Position numbers and translations under genes: made by a program. Below are positions 1 through 9,459 of a stretch of DNA of 64,000 bases, one piece after another (position 1 is the first letter of the stretch; the number at the start of each line of letters is the position of its first letter). Source of the stretch: Burkholderiaceae bacterium (lineage in GTDB: Bacteria > Pseudomonadota > Gammaproteobacteria > Burkholderiales > Burkholderiaceae_D); contig SCTK01000006.1 in the NCBI GenBank assembly GCA_004298905.1, positions 124,001 through 188,000 on the forward strand, in the 5' to 3' direction. Below the pieces are notes generated by a model. That model ran no database searches, had not been told where the DNA came from, and saw nothing but the letters and a program-made list of their open reading frames with translations.

Positions 1-458
1 GCGAATTGCTCGCGCGTATCAAAAACGATCCGGACTCACGCCGTCTGATTGTGTCGGCCTGGAATGTGGCGGACATTCCCAACATGGCCCTGCCGCCCTG
101 CCATGCGTTCTTTCAGTTCTACGTTGCAGACGGCAAACTCTCGTGTCAGCTCTATCAGCGTAGCGCCGATATTTTCCTTGGCGTGCCGTTCAATATCGCA
201 TCCTACGCCCTGCTCACGCACATGATCGCGCAGCAGTGCGGCCTGGGTGTGGGCGAATTCATCTGGACCGGCGGCGACTGCCACCTGTACAGCAACCACC
301 TCGAACAGGTGCATGAACAACTGTCGCGCAGCCCCTACCCGCTACCGCAACTGCACATCAAGCGGCGGCCGGATTCACTGTTCGATTATCGTTTTGAAGA
401 TTTCGAGATTCTCGAATATCAATCGCACGCGCACATCAAAGCTCCGGTAGCGGTATAG
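1..458 (+). CDS. thyA: Thymidylate synthase, C-terminal part (5' end outside window)
   Basis: Converts dUMP to dTMP with methylene-tetrahydrofolate, in the cytoplasm. The gene is cut by the left edge; the open frame begins at base 3 and ends with TAG at 456-458, so about 150 C-terminal residues are present. The visible part contains the active-site segment [12 protein letters not shown] with the nucleophilic cysteine, the [16 protein letters not shown] nucleotide-binding stretch, and the conserved C-terminal alanine/valine ending (KAPVAV) typical of the family. In many bacteria folA follows directly; here folA lies about 16.6 kb downstream. No clear terminator follows. Identification is certain from the motif content. 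Confidence 0.97.
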   Translation, partial: ELLARIKNDPDSRRLIVSAWNVADIPNMALPPCHAFFQFYVADGKLSCQLYQRSADIFLGVPFNIASYALLTHMIAQQCGLGVGEFIWTGGDCHLYSNHLEQVHEQLSRSPYPLPQLHIKRRPDSLFDYRFEDFEILEYQSHAHIKAPVAV

Positions 459-679
459 TCTGGCCAACTGCCACACCCATCCTTCACTGTGAAAAAATGT
501 GAGAAGTGTTGCACTGAATCCCCAACCCCAGGAACAAGCGCTGCGCCCGGCCTACACTGATCGGCAGTTTAAAGCTTGGGTATGCGATGCATTGCCATCC
601 CGATTTTTCTCATGAAGGCTGCAACAAGGTTGAATATTCGAGGCATGGCAAAAAACCCCAGTGCAAGGGTAATCACACC

Positions 680-2743
680 ATGAGGCAAGCAAGGCATTGG
701 CGGGTGCCGATCCTCTGTGCCGCAATCCTGCTGCAGGCAGCGCCATCGTCGGCACAGACGGCGGATGAAGAAGACCTTGCCCAGGCCTACGGCGACAAAG
801 CCACCATCAGCCTGGCCACCGGCAGCCAGCAATCCCTGCGACGCGCGCCCGCCATTGCCAGCGTCATCACTGCCGAAGACATTGCCGCCACCGGCGCCAC
901 CGATCTGGATGAGGCACTGGAAACCGTGGCCGGCTTGCATGTATCACGCACCTCTCAAGCCAACCTGCCGATCTACACCATACGTGGTATCCGCGATACC
1001 ATCACCGGTCCACAGGTGCTGATGCTGGTCAACGGCATCCCGGTGACCCACACCTTCGCTGGCAACCGGGGACAGATCTGGGGCGGCTTGCCGCTGGAGA
1101 ATGTCGCCCGCATCGAAGTGATTCGCGGCCCCGGCTCCGCCCTCTATGGGGCCGACGCCTTTGCCGGCGTCATCAACATCATCACCAAAACCGCTACCGA
1201 CATCAATGGCACGCAGACGGGCGCGCGCCTCGGTTCATTCGATAGCCGTGATGCCTGGATGCTGCACGGCGGCAAACTCGGCATGCTCGATGTGGCGGGC
1301 TATTTACGCGTCGGTCACACCGACGGCGCAAAAGAAATCGTTTCGGCCGACGGCGCTACACCCCTGGGGACATCGCGTGCGCCTGGCCCGCTCAACAACG
1401 GCCATGACGCCATCGACGGCACTCTCGATCTCTCGGTCGATGCCTGGCGCTTGCGCTTCGGCTACAAAAAACGCGACAACGTCGGCACCGGCGCAGGCGT
1501 TGCGCAAGCACTCGATCCCGCGGGCCAGGCAACCAGCGAACGTTTCACCTCCGACCTCACCTGGAAAAAAAGCCTCAGCCCACACTGGGATGTCGATTTG
1601 CAAACCAGCTACATGTACTACACCGAGGGCGCCGATCTGATTCTGTTTCCCGCCGGTACCAACCTGGGTGGCGGGGCTTTCACCGATGGCATGATCGGCA
1701 ATCCCTATCGCTGGGAAAAACACTACCGCTTCGCCGCTTCGACTTTCTATACCGGTTTTGAACAGCACCGGCTGCGCCTGGGCCTGGGCGCGGTGAAAGA
1801 CGATCTGTACAAGATCCGCGAAACCAAAAACTTCAACCCCGACTTCAGCCCGATCGGCACCGGTTCCTTTGCTGACGTCACCGATGTCAGCAACACCGTA
1901 CCCTACGCCCGTCCGCAAAAACGCATCCTGCATTATGTGTATGCGCAAGACGAATGGACTTTCGCCAAGGACTGGACCTTGACCGCCGGCATTCGTCATG
2001 ATCACTATTCCGACTTCGGCAACACCACCAACCCGCGCCTGGCCCTGGTGTGGGAAGCCAATTACAACCTGACCGCCAAGCTGCTTTATGGCAGTGCGTT
2101 TCGCGCCCCCACATTCAACGATCAGCACGTCATCAACAATCCGGTCAACATCGGCAATCCCAATCTGAAACCGGAAAAAATGAAAACGCTGGAAGCCGCG
2201 CTGGTCTGGCAAGCCACCAGCCAACTGCAATTGAGCACGAATATTTTCCGCTACCAGCTCAACGACATCATCCGCCTCGATAGCACCAACACCTACCAGA
2301 ACGCGGGGCAACAAACCGGCACCGGGATGGAATTCGAAGCCAGCTGGGATGTTGACAGGAATCTGCGCCTGTCTGGCAATTACAGCTATCAGCGTTCGAT
2401 CGACCAGGCCACGCAACAGGATGCCGGCATGGCGCCGCATCACCGCATCTACCTGCGCAGCGACTGGCGCTTCGCGCCCGGCTGGCTGGTCGATACGCAA
2501 TTGAACTGGGTCGGCGATCGCAAACGCGAACCGGGCGATGCCCGCCCCGATTTGAAAGGCTACACCACCGTCGATCTCACCCTGCGCACACAAAACAGCA
2601 GCCCGGTGAATTTCACCTTCTCGATACGCAATCTGTTCGACGCCGATGCGCGTGAACCCAGTGCAGGCAATCCAGTCAGCATCCCCAACGATCTGCCCCT
2701 GCCGGGAAGATCTGCTTTCTTCGAAGCGATCTGGAAACTCTGA
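680..2743 (+). CDS. TonB-dependent outer membrane receptor
   Basis: Outer membrane beta-barrel receptor that imports a ligand (siderophore, haem, vitamin or similar) using energy from TonB-ExbB-ExbD. The ATG at 680 is chosen over an in-frame ATG at 587 because an AAGGG ribosome site lies about ten bases upstream and a signal peptide (VPILCAAILLQAAPSSAQ) follows at once. The plug domain covers roughly residues 40-165 with the motifs LMLVNGIPV, VARIEVIRGPGSALYGADAFAGVINI; the rest is barrel, with TonB-receptor hallmarks such as GSAFRAPTFND and NPNLKPEK. The last residues are IWKL rather than the usual terminal Phe. The substrate cannot be told from sequence and no ligand-biosynthesis genes are adjacent. 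Confidence 0.93.
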   Translation: MRQARHWRVPILCAAILLQAAPSSAQTADEEDLAQAYGDKATISLATGSQQSLRRAPAIASVITAEDIAATGATDLDEALETVAGLHVSRTSQANLPIYTIRGIRDTITGPQVLMLVNGIPVTHTFAGNRGQIWGGLPLENVARIEVIRGPGSALYGADAFAGVINIITKTATDINGTQTGARLGSFDSRDAWMLHGGKLGMLDVAGYLRVGHTDGAKEIVSADGATPLGTSRAPGPLNNGHDAIDGTLDLSVDAWRLRFGYKKRDNVGTGAGVAQALDPAGQATSERFTSDLTWKKSLSPHWDVDLQTSYMYYTEGADLILFPAGTNLGGGAFTDGMIGNPYRWEKHYRFAASTFYTGFEQHRLRLGLGAVKDDLYKIRETKNFNPDFSPIGTGSFADVTDVSNTVPYARPQKRILHYVYAQDEWTFAKDWTLTAGIRHDHYSDFGNTTNPRLALVWEANYNLTAKLLYGSAFRAPTFNDQHVINNPVNIGNPNLKPEKMKTLEAALVWQATSQLQLSTNIFRYQLNDIIRLDSTNTYQNAGQQTGTGMEFEASWDVDRNLRLSGNYSYQRSIDQATQQDAGMAPHHRIYLRSDWRFAPGWLVDTQLNWVGDRKREPGDARPDLKGYTTVDLTLRTQNSSPVNFTFSIRNLFDADAREPSAGNPVSIPNDLPLPGRSAFFEAIWKL

Positions 2744-2769
2744 GCCCGCCACCGCACACAGCACGTGCA

Positions 2770-2785
2770 GTAGGACTCATCCTAC
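2770..2785. terminator. Small hairpin after the TonB receptor gene
   Basis: Perfect inverted repeat GTAGGA-CTCA-TCCTAC, 27 bases after the receptor stop. A second imperfect hairpin (AGTGTG...CACACT, about 2806-2830) follows. Neither has a T tract, so they may be a weak terminator, an mRNA-stabilising structure or an operator. Confidence 0.35.
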
Positions 2786-2877
2786 GCAATCTCTCTCCTT
2801 CTCCCAGTGTGTGCCGCTGCTGCGCACACTATGCTTCCAGCAGAGGCTGACACTTCCGCCTCTCTCGGGGGCGTTCA

Positions 2878-4275
2878 ATGTCCGCAGTACATACCAGCAA
2901 ATCCGTTTTTCAGAAAAGCGTCACGGCCTCTCTCATGGTGCTTTCCCTCTGTTCCGGCTGCGCATTGCCGCGCGTCGTTCCTGATATGAAATTTTCCGAC
3001 ACCAATGAAGTCCGGCTGGAAGATGGGCATGGCCCATTGTCGGTACAGAAAAGCCGGGAAATTCTGTCGCGGCTGAAAGAAGGCCAGGACAAGAACCTGC
3101 TGGAACGGCATCTGGCGGTGGAAGAAGCGATTGCCGGCAGTCCCTTGATCGTCGGCAACAAACTGACGCTGTTGCAGGATGGCCCCACCACCTATCAAGC
3201 GATGTTCGCTGCCCTGCGCAACGCCCGGGATCACATCAATTTCGAAACCTATATTTTCGAGGCCGATGAAGTCGGCCAACGCTTTGCCGATCTGCTGATC
3301 GAGAAACAGAAAAGCGGTGTGCAGGTCAATCTGATCTACGACAGCGTCGGCGCCATGAACACACCGAAGGAATTCTTTCAACGGCTGACCGACAGCGGCA
3401 TCAAGGTACTGGAGTTCAATCCAATCAATCCGCTCGCCCTGAAAAAAGGTTGGCAGGTGAATCAACGCGACCATCGCAAGCTGTTGATCATCGACGGGAA
3501 AATCGCCTTCCTGGGCGGGATCAACATCAGCAGCGTGTATTCCGGCGGTTCATTCAAGCAGCACACCAAGGTGCGGCCCAACGGCCCGCCCTGGCGCGAT
3601 ACCCATTTGCAATTGGAAGGGCCGGTGGTCGGGGAATTGCAAAAACTCTTTCTCAACACCTGGGCCCGACAGAAAGCCGACCCATTAGCACCCAGAACCT
3701 ATTTCCCGCCGTTGACCAACAAGGGCAGTGAAATCGTGCGCGCGATTGGCAGCGCGCCCGAGGCGCCGTACAACCTGATTTATGCCACCTTCATTTCCGC
3801 GATCAATAGTGCGGAAAGCGCGGTGCACATCACCAACGCCTATTTCGTCCCCGATCAGCAACTACGCACCGCATTGATAAATGCAGCGCAACGCGGTGTG
3901 GATGTAAAACTGATTTTGCCCAGCACGACTGACTCCTGGCCGGTCTTGCATGCCGGGCAGGCGTACTACGACGAACTGCTCGCAGGCGGCGTCAAGATTT
4001 ACGAACGACGCGGCGCGCTGCTGCATGTCAAGAGCGCCGTGCTGGATGGTGTCTGGTCCACCGTCGGCTCGACCAACCTGGATTGGCGCAGCCTGCTGCA
4101 CAACGAAGAAATCAATGCCGTGATTCTTGGGGCCGATTTCGCTGCACAAGTCGAAGCCGTCTTCCAGGCGGATCTTGCTACTTCCACACAGATCACACTG
4201 GAAGCGTGGCGTCAGCGTTCGCTGGATCGACGCATCAAGGAACTGTTGGGAAAAATGTGGGCCTATTGGCTGTAG
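2878..4275 (+). CDS. Phospholipase D-family cardiolipin synthase-like protein
   Basis: Member of the PLD superfamily, most like ClsB/ClsC-type cardiolipin synthases that transfer phosphatidyl groups between phospholipids. Two HKD motifs are intact: HRKLLIIDG starting at His199 and HVKSAVLDG starting at His383, each followed by the usual GGINI / GSTNLD continuation. The N terminus (VTASLMVLSLCSGCALP) is a signal sequence ending in Ser-Gly-Cys; the -3 position is Cys rather than Leu, so lipidation is possible but the lipobox is imperfect. A periplasm-facing membrane-anchored enzyme is inferred. Length 465 aa is normal. No strong Shine-Dalgarno precedes the ATG. A secreted START-like protein follows 54 bases downstream, which hints at joint lipid handling. 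Confidence 0.88.
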   Translation: MSAVHTSKSVFQKSVTASLMVLSLCSGCALPRVVPDMKFSDTNEVRLEDGHGPLSVQKSREILSRLKEGQDKNLLERHLAVEEAIAGSPLIVGNKLTLLQDGPTTYQAMFAALRNARDHINFETYIFEADEVGQRFADLLIEKQKSGVQVNLIYDSVGAMNTPKEFFQRLTDSGIKVLEFNPINPLALKKGWQVNQRDHRKLLIIDGKIAFLGGINISSVYSGGSFKQHTKVRPNGPPWRDTHLQLEGPVVGELQKLFLNTWARQKADPLAPRTYFPPLTNKGSEIVRAIGSAPEAPYNLIYATFISAINSAESAVHITNAYFVPDQQLRTALINAAQRGVDVKLILPSTTDSWPVLHAGQAYYDELLAGGVKIYERRGALLHVKSAVLDGVWSTVGSTNLDWRSLLHNEEINAVILGADFAAQVEAVFQADLATSTQITLEAWRQRSLDRRIKELLGKMWAYWL

Positions 4276-4329
4276 TAGCACGTACACGTACCAAACATCA
4301 CATACCACGCATCAGGAGGGAGAAGATTC

Positions 4330-5271
4330 TTGTTCGCAACCCACGATACCCAGGCCTTGCGCCAGAAACTGATGGTCGTCTTCCTGATCCTGTTCTGCCA
4401 GACCCAGAACGTGTCGGGCCAGACCGGCGACCCCCCTACTCCCGAGGCTGCGGCAGCCACCTTGCGCGCTCAACATACAGCCTTGCGCGAACAACTCGCA
4501 CACAATCCTTTTCAACAACCGCTCCACCTCGACTCCAGCGATGCCGACGGCGTGCTGCGCGGCGACATTCATGCCGTGCTCGAGGCGCCGTTTGCGACCG
4601 TGCGCACAGCACTCAGCGATCCGTCACAGTGGTGCGATATCCTGATGCTGCATCTGAATATCAAATACTGCCGAGCAACGCTGAACCAATCGCAGCAGCG
4701 GTTGAAAGTCTATATCGGCCGAAAATTCGAGCAGCCGCTCGACGACGCCACACCGGTTGACTTCATCTATCAGACCACGGCCGATGCCGCCGATTACATG
4801 CAGACATCCCTGCATGCCGCATCCGGGCCGATGGGCACCAGCAATTACCGCATCGCCGTCGAGGCCATTCCGCTTGACCCTGCGCATACCTTCCTGCACT
4901 TTTCGTTCTCTCATGCCTACGGATTCGCCGCCAGAACAGCCATGCGGATTTATCTCAAGACACTGGCCAGTGCCAAGGTTGGATTTACCATCGCAGGCAC
5001 AGACAGCGACGGCCAACCGATCCATATCGGCGATGTGCGCGGCATGGTCGAACGCAATGCGATGCGTTATTACCTGGCCATCGATACCTATCTGAAATTT
5101 CCCAACACTCCAGCAGACCCGCCCCGCGATCCGTTCCGTGAGGAGCGCCTGCAGCACTGGTTTCTTGCCACCGAACGCTATCCACTACAATTGCACGAAG
5201 TGACGCAGAATGAATATCTTGCAATGAAGCGCAAGGAATATCAGCGTATCGCAGCAGCGCCAAAAGAGTAA
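4330..5271 (+). CDS. Secreted START/SRPBCC-like protein of unknown function
   Basis: I do not recognise this protein firmly. An AGGAGG site at 4314-4319 sits ten bases before a TTG codon at 4330, which decides the start; the next ATG in frame (4372) would leave no room for a ribosome site. A signal peptide (LMVVFLILFCQTQNVSG) is followed by about 290 mature residues. The stretch VLEAPFATVRTALSDPSQWCDI resembles the beginning of START-like lipid-binding folds (beta strand, then helix with a Trp-Cys). The protein contains two cysteines close together (WCDI and KYCRA) that could form a disulfide. Its position right behind a phospholipase D-type enzyme suggests a lipid-related periplasmic role, but that is inference. 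Confidence 0.6.
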   Translation: MFATHDTQALRQKLMVVFLILFCQTQNVSGQTGDPPTPEAAAATLRAQHTALREQLAHNPFQQPLHLDSSDADGVLRGDIHAVLEAPFATVRTALSDPSQWCDILMLHLNIKYCRATLNQSQQRLKVYIGRKFEQPLDDATPVDFIYQTTADAADYMQTSLHAASGPMGTSNYRIAVEAIPLDPAHTFLHFSFSHAYGFAARTAMRIYLKTLASAKVGFTIAGTDSDGQPIHIGDVRGMVERNAMRYYLAIDTYLKFPNTPADPPRDPFREERLQHWFLATERYPLQLHEVTQNEYLAMKRKEYQRIAAAPKE

Positions 5272-5523
5272 AGCGCAGTTCAAAATGCACGGAATCGATA
5301 AGCTGTGCGGTGCAAGCGGAGAATGGCTGAGTACTGTCTCGATAGAAACCATTCTCCAATCAATGGTTTTCCAGATTCGGTTTATGGGCAATTCAAAAAT
5401 AGCCAGGCATTTCAAATGCGTTTGTTGCAGGCAGGTAAGACCTAGTAGTTTCCCTGCTTCCCCCTTCTGGAAAATTCTTGTACCCTCAAGTGTGACCGTA
5501 GTATGTAACTCAACTCCCACCAC

Positions 5524-6225
5524 ATGAACCAGAAAACCCCAAAAATAGTCCATGTCGTTGACGATGATCCGAACGATCTGATTCTGACCTGCCGCTGGCT
5601 GGAGGAATTGGGCATCGAAACACGCGGCTATGGCGGCGCGCAAAAATTTCTCGCTGATCCAGAGAGCCGCTGTTGCGACTGTCTGGTGCTGGATGTGTGC
5701 ATGCCTCATCTGAACGGGTTGGAGTTGCAGAAACAGCTGGTGGCGGAGGGTTGGAGCGGCGCCACCATCTTTCTCACCGGATTGAACGATGCCCCGAGCG
5801 CGGTCAGCGCCGTCAAGGAATTGGGTGCTGTCGATTATGTGCTCAAGCCGGAAACCGATGACCACATGCAGGAATTCAAGAAGCGCGTGCTGGCCACACT
5901 GGAAAAACAGGCGGCGCGCACGCTCGAAACCGAATCCCGGCGGCACACCGCAGAACACCTGGCCACCCTGTCTCAACGCGAAAGGGAAATTCTGCAATTG
6001 ATTGTGCAGGGTTTGCTCAACAAACAAATCGCCGAACAACTGCACATCAGTACACGCACGGTCGAATTTCACCGCGCCAAAATCATGCGCCGCCTGGAGG
6101 TCAACAGCGCGGCCACCTTGGTGCGCCTGGTGGTGCAGTCCGGCGTGCTGGAGCAGCCGCTGGGTCGTGTCCCCCAGCTCAACCTTGGTCATCCGGTAGA
6201 AATACGAGGTGACAAGCGGCATTAA
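5524..6225 (+). CDS. Response regulator, receiver plus LuxR/FixJ-type HTH
   Basis: Cytoplasmic two-component response regulator that binds DNA when phosphorylated. Receiver domain about residues 7-125: acidic pocket DDD at 13-15, phospho-acceptor Asp57 in LVLDVCMP, Thr in FLTG, Lys in VLKPE. The LuxR-type helix-turn-helix spans about 148-210 with LSQREREILQLIVQGLLNKQIA and the recognition helix STRTVEFHRAKIM. It lies 5' of an ABC_sub_bind-type protein and a membrane histidine kinase on the same strand, which is the probable cognate pair. The 252-base region upstream is free of genes and contains a GCAGG/CCTGC inverted repeat flanking GTAAGACCTAGTAGTTTC (about 5430-5460), a possible autoregulatory operator. 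Confidence 0.92.
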   Translation: MNQKTPKIVHVVDDDPNDLILTCRWLEELGIETRGYGGAQKFLADPESRCCDCLVLDVCMPHLNGLELQKQLVAEGWSGATIFLTGLNDAPSAVSAVKELGAVDYVLKPETDDHMQEFKKRVLATLEKQAARTLETESRRHTAEHLATLSQREREILQLIVQGLLNKQIAEQLHISTRTVEFHRAKIMRRLEVNSAATLVRLVVQSGVLEQPLGRVPQLNLGHPVEIRGDKRH

Positions 6226-6417
6226 TGCAAGCAGAATTTTCTGCCTATTTGATTCAGCTCACGCTCGCAGAGATTGGACAGTCTTGGAAAATTTTTTCAT
6301 GCTGTCAAGATTGAAGGCAACCGCTCAGGGACATGCGAGCCTGGTCGAATCAACAGAGCCTGCCAGGCATCCGCGTCGAACTGAAAGCGCAATTGTATTT
6401 TGCGCTACATTACGCCC

Positions 6418-7479
6418 ATGCGGTATTCGACCCCACTGAAACTCTCCTCGTCCAGGCAATCCAGCAGATTGAATGTTTCTGCCGTCCTGCGCGCACGGCT
6501 GCGCCCCATGGAAGGCACGCGGACTTTCTGGAACCGGCTCGCGCACATTGGCCTGCTGATTGCACTGGCAGGCGCCGCTTGGGTCGGGGCAACGGTCGTG
6601 GCCGCCGACCCGCGCGCCAGCATCGCCGTGCTGTACCCGGACATGGAGGAACCCTACCGCAGCGTCTTCACCCAGATCATCACTGGCGTGGAAAAGGAAA
6701 CCGGCACCCCGGTCAACAGCTACCCGATCGGCCCAGGCCACAATCCACAAGAACTGTCCAACCGACTGCAGCAGCGCGACGTGCGGATCGTGATCACGCT
6801 GGGGCGCAGCGGCTTGAGCGCCGCAACGGGATTGAAGAAAGAAGTCGGCATCATCGCGGGCGGTATCCTGTCGGCACCCGCGCAGTCGCCACAGAATCTG
6901 TCGGTGTTGAGCCTGGCCCCCGATCCGGCCCTGCTGTTCAAACAATTGAAAGCCCTGGCGCCCGGCATCAAACGTGTGCTGGTGGTTCACGATCCGCAAC
7001 AGAATGCCTGGCTGATGCAATTGGCACGTGAAGCGGCCAGTGCACAAGGTCTGGACCTGCAAATCCGCGAAGCCAGCGATCTCAAGTCGGCCCTGCAAAC
7101 CTACAAAACCTTGCTGGCAGAGGCCAACCCCAAACTCGATGCACTCTGGCTGCCGCAGGACTCAACCACCGTCGAAGAATCGACCATCCTGCCGTTGATC
7201 CTGCAGGAAGCCTGGAGCCATGGTTTGCTGTTTTTCTCCAGCAGCGTGGTGCATGTCAAGCGCGGCGCCCTGTTTGCACTCTATCCAGACAACGAGGGAT
7301 TGGGTCGCCGCCTGGCCAGTTCCGCATTGAAACAACTGTCCGGCACAAGTCAGAGCCCGGCGGCGCTATCCCCGCTGCGCGATGTGCTGCTGGCCGTCAA
7401 TATCCGCACGGCCAGCCATCTCGGTTTGGACCTGTCGGACAGCCGCTATAAATTCGACATGATTTTCCCGGCGCCCTGA
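6418..7479 (+). CDS. ABC_sub_bind-family periplasmic substrate-binding protein
   Basis: Resembles the PF04392-type ABC transporter substrate-binding family (type I periplasmic binding fold): IAVLYPDMEEPYRSVFTQII at the start of lobe 1, a Gly-rich TLGRSGLSAA, and KRVLVVHDP in lobe 2. The ATG at 6418 is the first ATG; an ATG at 6508 gives a cleaner secretion signal (IGLLIALAGAAWVGATVVAA) and may be the real start, since neither has a good ribosome site. There is no ABC permease or ATPase nearby. The stop is only two bases before the histidine kinase ATG, so the two are translated together; a role as the extracytoplasmic ligand sensor of that kinase is a reasonable inference. Confidence 0.82.
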   Translation: MRYSTPLKLSSSRQSSRLNVSAVLRARLRPMEGTRTFWNRLAHIGLLIALAGAAWVGATVVAADPRASIAVLYPDMEEPYRSVFTQIITGVEKETGTPVNSYPIGPGHNPQELSNRLQQRDVRIVITLGRSGLSAATGLKKEVGIIAGGILSAPAQSPQNLSVLSLAPDPALLFKQLKALAPGIKRVLVVHDPQQNAWLMQLAREAASAQGLDLQIREASDLKSALQTYKTLLAEANPKLDALWLPQDSTTVEESTILPLILQEAWSHGLLFFSSSVVHVKRGALFALYPDNEGLGRRLASSALKQLSGTSQSPAALSPLRDVLLAVNIRTASHLGLDLSDSRYKFDMIFPAP

Positions 7480-7481
7480 TC

Positions 7482-9386
7482 ATGCCAGCCATCCTGAAAA
7501 ACTTCCTGCGCAATACGGCCTTCAGCCAGCAGCTGAAGATCACAGTAACGACCGGGGTGCTCTGTATCGCGTTGTTTTCATCGGTGGTCAGTTCCTGGCA
7601 GGGCAGCCGTCAGATTCGCCAAACCCTGCGGGATCAGGGAGAACGCATTGCCGTCAACCTGGCCAATGCCAGCACCCTGGCGCTGTTGTACAACTCGGCC
7701 GAGAATGCAGATCAGGTCATCAACACCACCCTCGCCTTCCCCGATGTGATCCGGGTGGAAATCCGCAACCCCAACGGCAACCCGGTGGTGCTGCGGGGCG
7801 AGGACAAGCGCTCGACTGCCATTGATGACATGCCGCCACCGCCGACCCTGCGCGCCGCCTTCATGGAAATGGAAACCAGTTACGACTGGCGGTTTATCGC
7901 ACCGGTGCTGACCACGCAAACAGCATCGGCCTTTGACCTGGAACAAAAACAGGAGATGCTCGGCTATGTGCGCGTCGTCCAGAGCAAGGCCACGCTGACA
8001 CGCATGATGACCCGGGTCTTCCTGGTCAATCTGCTGATTTCCTTCTTTTTCGCCGCCGCCTTTTTGTGGCTGATTCAATACTTGTCGAAGCGTCTGACGC
8101 AACCGATCACCGCGCTGTCGCAAACCATGCTGCGTGCCGAACGCGGCGAAGCCAACGTGCGCGCCAATCTGGTCGGGGCCAAGGATATCGTCGACATGGC
8201 GCAAGCCTTCAACAGCATGATCGCAGCCCTGCATGAACGCGAACAAGCCCTGCGTGAATCGCAAGCCAGCTACCGTGAGGTGGTCGAGAGTGTGAACGAA
8301 GTCATTTTTCAGACCGATGTCGAAGGCAATCTGGTCTTCCTCAACCCGGCCTGGAAAGACGTCACCGGACGCGAGGTGGCCGAAACACTCAATCGACCGC
8401 TCAAGCAAATTATCGAGCCAGACAGCCATTCGATATTCGATATATGGCAGGCGCGCATGATGGAGCAAAGCTTCCCGCAGGGCTGCCGCTATGAGGTGCG
8501 TTTCCGGCGTGCCAATCAGGAAACAGGCTGGCTCAAGGTAACGCAAAAGGCACGCACCGACGACGCCGGCAACTTTGCCGGCACCGCCGGCGTTCTGAGC
8601 GATATCACCGAACGGCGCGCAGCGGAAGAGCAGCTCAAGAATCTGAATACCGAACTGGAACAACGCGTCAAGAAACGCACCCGCGAACTGGAAGCGTCCA
8701 ACCGCGAGCTGGAAGCATTTTCCTATTCGGTCTCGCATGACCTTCGCGCACCGCTGCGCGGCATCGGCGGTTTTGCCTACATTCTGGAAGAAGACTATGG
8801 CCCGCAACTGGATGAGCAGGCGCGCGGGCACCTGAAACGCATCCGCGTATCCGCACAACGCATGGCCCAGTTGATCGACGATCTGCTGGAGCTGTCGCGC
8901 TTGAGCCGTGTCTCGCTCAACCTGAAGGAGGTCAACCTGTCCGCCATGGCCCAGCAGATTTTCAGCGAACTGGCCGAGGCAGAACCCAACCGCAAGGTGG
9001 AGATCGTGGTGGGCCAGGACCTCATGGCAGAAGCCGACCCGACACTGATCCGCACCGTGCTCGACAATCTGATCCGCAATGCCTGGAAATTCACCGGCAA
9101 GCAAGCACAGGCACGCATTGAATTCAATGCCGAACAGCGCGATGGCACACAAACTTTTTTTGTGCGCGATAACGGCGCCGGTTTCGATATGAACTATGCC
9201 AGCCAGCTGTTCCAGCCCTTCAGCCGCCTGCACAGCATGGATCAATTCTCCGGCACGGGTGTCGGCCTGGCTACGGCGCACCGGGTGATGATGCGTCATC
9301 ACGGCAAAATCTGGGCCGAGGCGGAACCCGAGAAAGGCGCAACCTTTTACTTCACATTGAACACAGATTCGGTGGGAATAAATTGA
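7482..9386 (+). CDS. Membrane sensor histidine kinase with HAMP and PAS domains
   Basis: Inner-membrane hybridless sensor kinase of 634 aa. Order: TM1 about 19-38; periplasmic loop 39-178 (CHASE8-like in size and layout); TM2 179-200; HAMP 201-255; PAS about 262-385; HisKA with phospho-acceptor His419 in VSHDLRAPLRGIGG; HATPase with N box LDNLIRNAWKFT, G1 DNGAGFD and G2 GTGVGLA. The kinase core resembles the phytochrome-like kinase at 45-48 kb (both SHDLRAPLR and DNGAGFDM). It starts two bases after the stop of the substrate-binding protein and follows the LuxR-type regulator, so the three probably form one signalling system. The signal is unknown. Confidence 0.92.
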   Translation: MPAILKNFLRNTAFSQQLKITVTTGVLCIALFSSVVSSWQGSRQIRQTLRDQGERIAVNLANASTLALLYNSAENADQVINTTLAFPDVIRVEIRNPNGNPVVLRGEDKRSTAIDDMPPPPTLRAAFMEMETSYDWRFIAPVLTTQTASAFDLEQKQEMLGYVRVVQSKATLTRMMTRVFLVNLLISFFFAAAFLWLIQYLSKRLTQPITALSQTMLRAERGEANVRANLVGAKDIVDMAQAFNSMIAALHEREQALRESQASYREVVESVNEVIFQTDVEGNLVFLNPAWKDVTGREVAETLNRPLKQIIEPDSHSIFDIWQARMMEQSFPQGCRYEVRFRRANQETGWLKVTQKARTDDAGNFAGTAGVLSDITERRAAEEQLKNLNTELEQRVKKRTRELEASNRELEAFSYSVSHDLRAPLRGIGGFAYILEEDYGPQLDEQARGHLKRIRVSAQRMAQLIDDLLELSRLSRVSLNLKEVNLSAMAQQIFSELAEAEPNRKVEIVVGQDLMAEADPTLIRTVLDNLIRNAWKFTGKQAQARIEFNAEQRDGTQTFFVRDNGAGFDMNYASQLFQPFSRLHSMDQFSGTGVGLATAHRVMMRHHGKIWAEAEPEKGATFYFTLNTDSVGIN

Positions 9387-9459
9387 ACGTCCAATTGAGC
9401 GCCCCTCTCGCTGCACCCTTTCACAGGCTTGCAGCAGCACTGGTTGCGCTGAATGCAGA

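Noticed and set aside
6400-6417. TTG start at 6400 for the ABC_sub_bind gene
   Set aside because: The ATG at 6418 (or 6508) is more credible; there is no ribosome site before the TTG.
7578-9440. Long minus-strand open frame (about 620 codons) opposite the histidine kinase
   Set aside because: Shadow of the kinase gene caused by GC-rich third positions; no recognisable domain.
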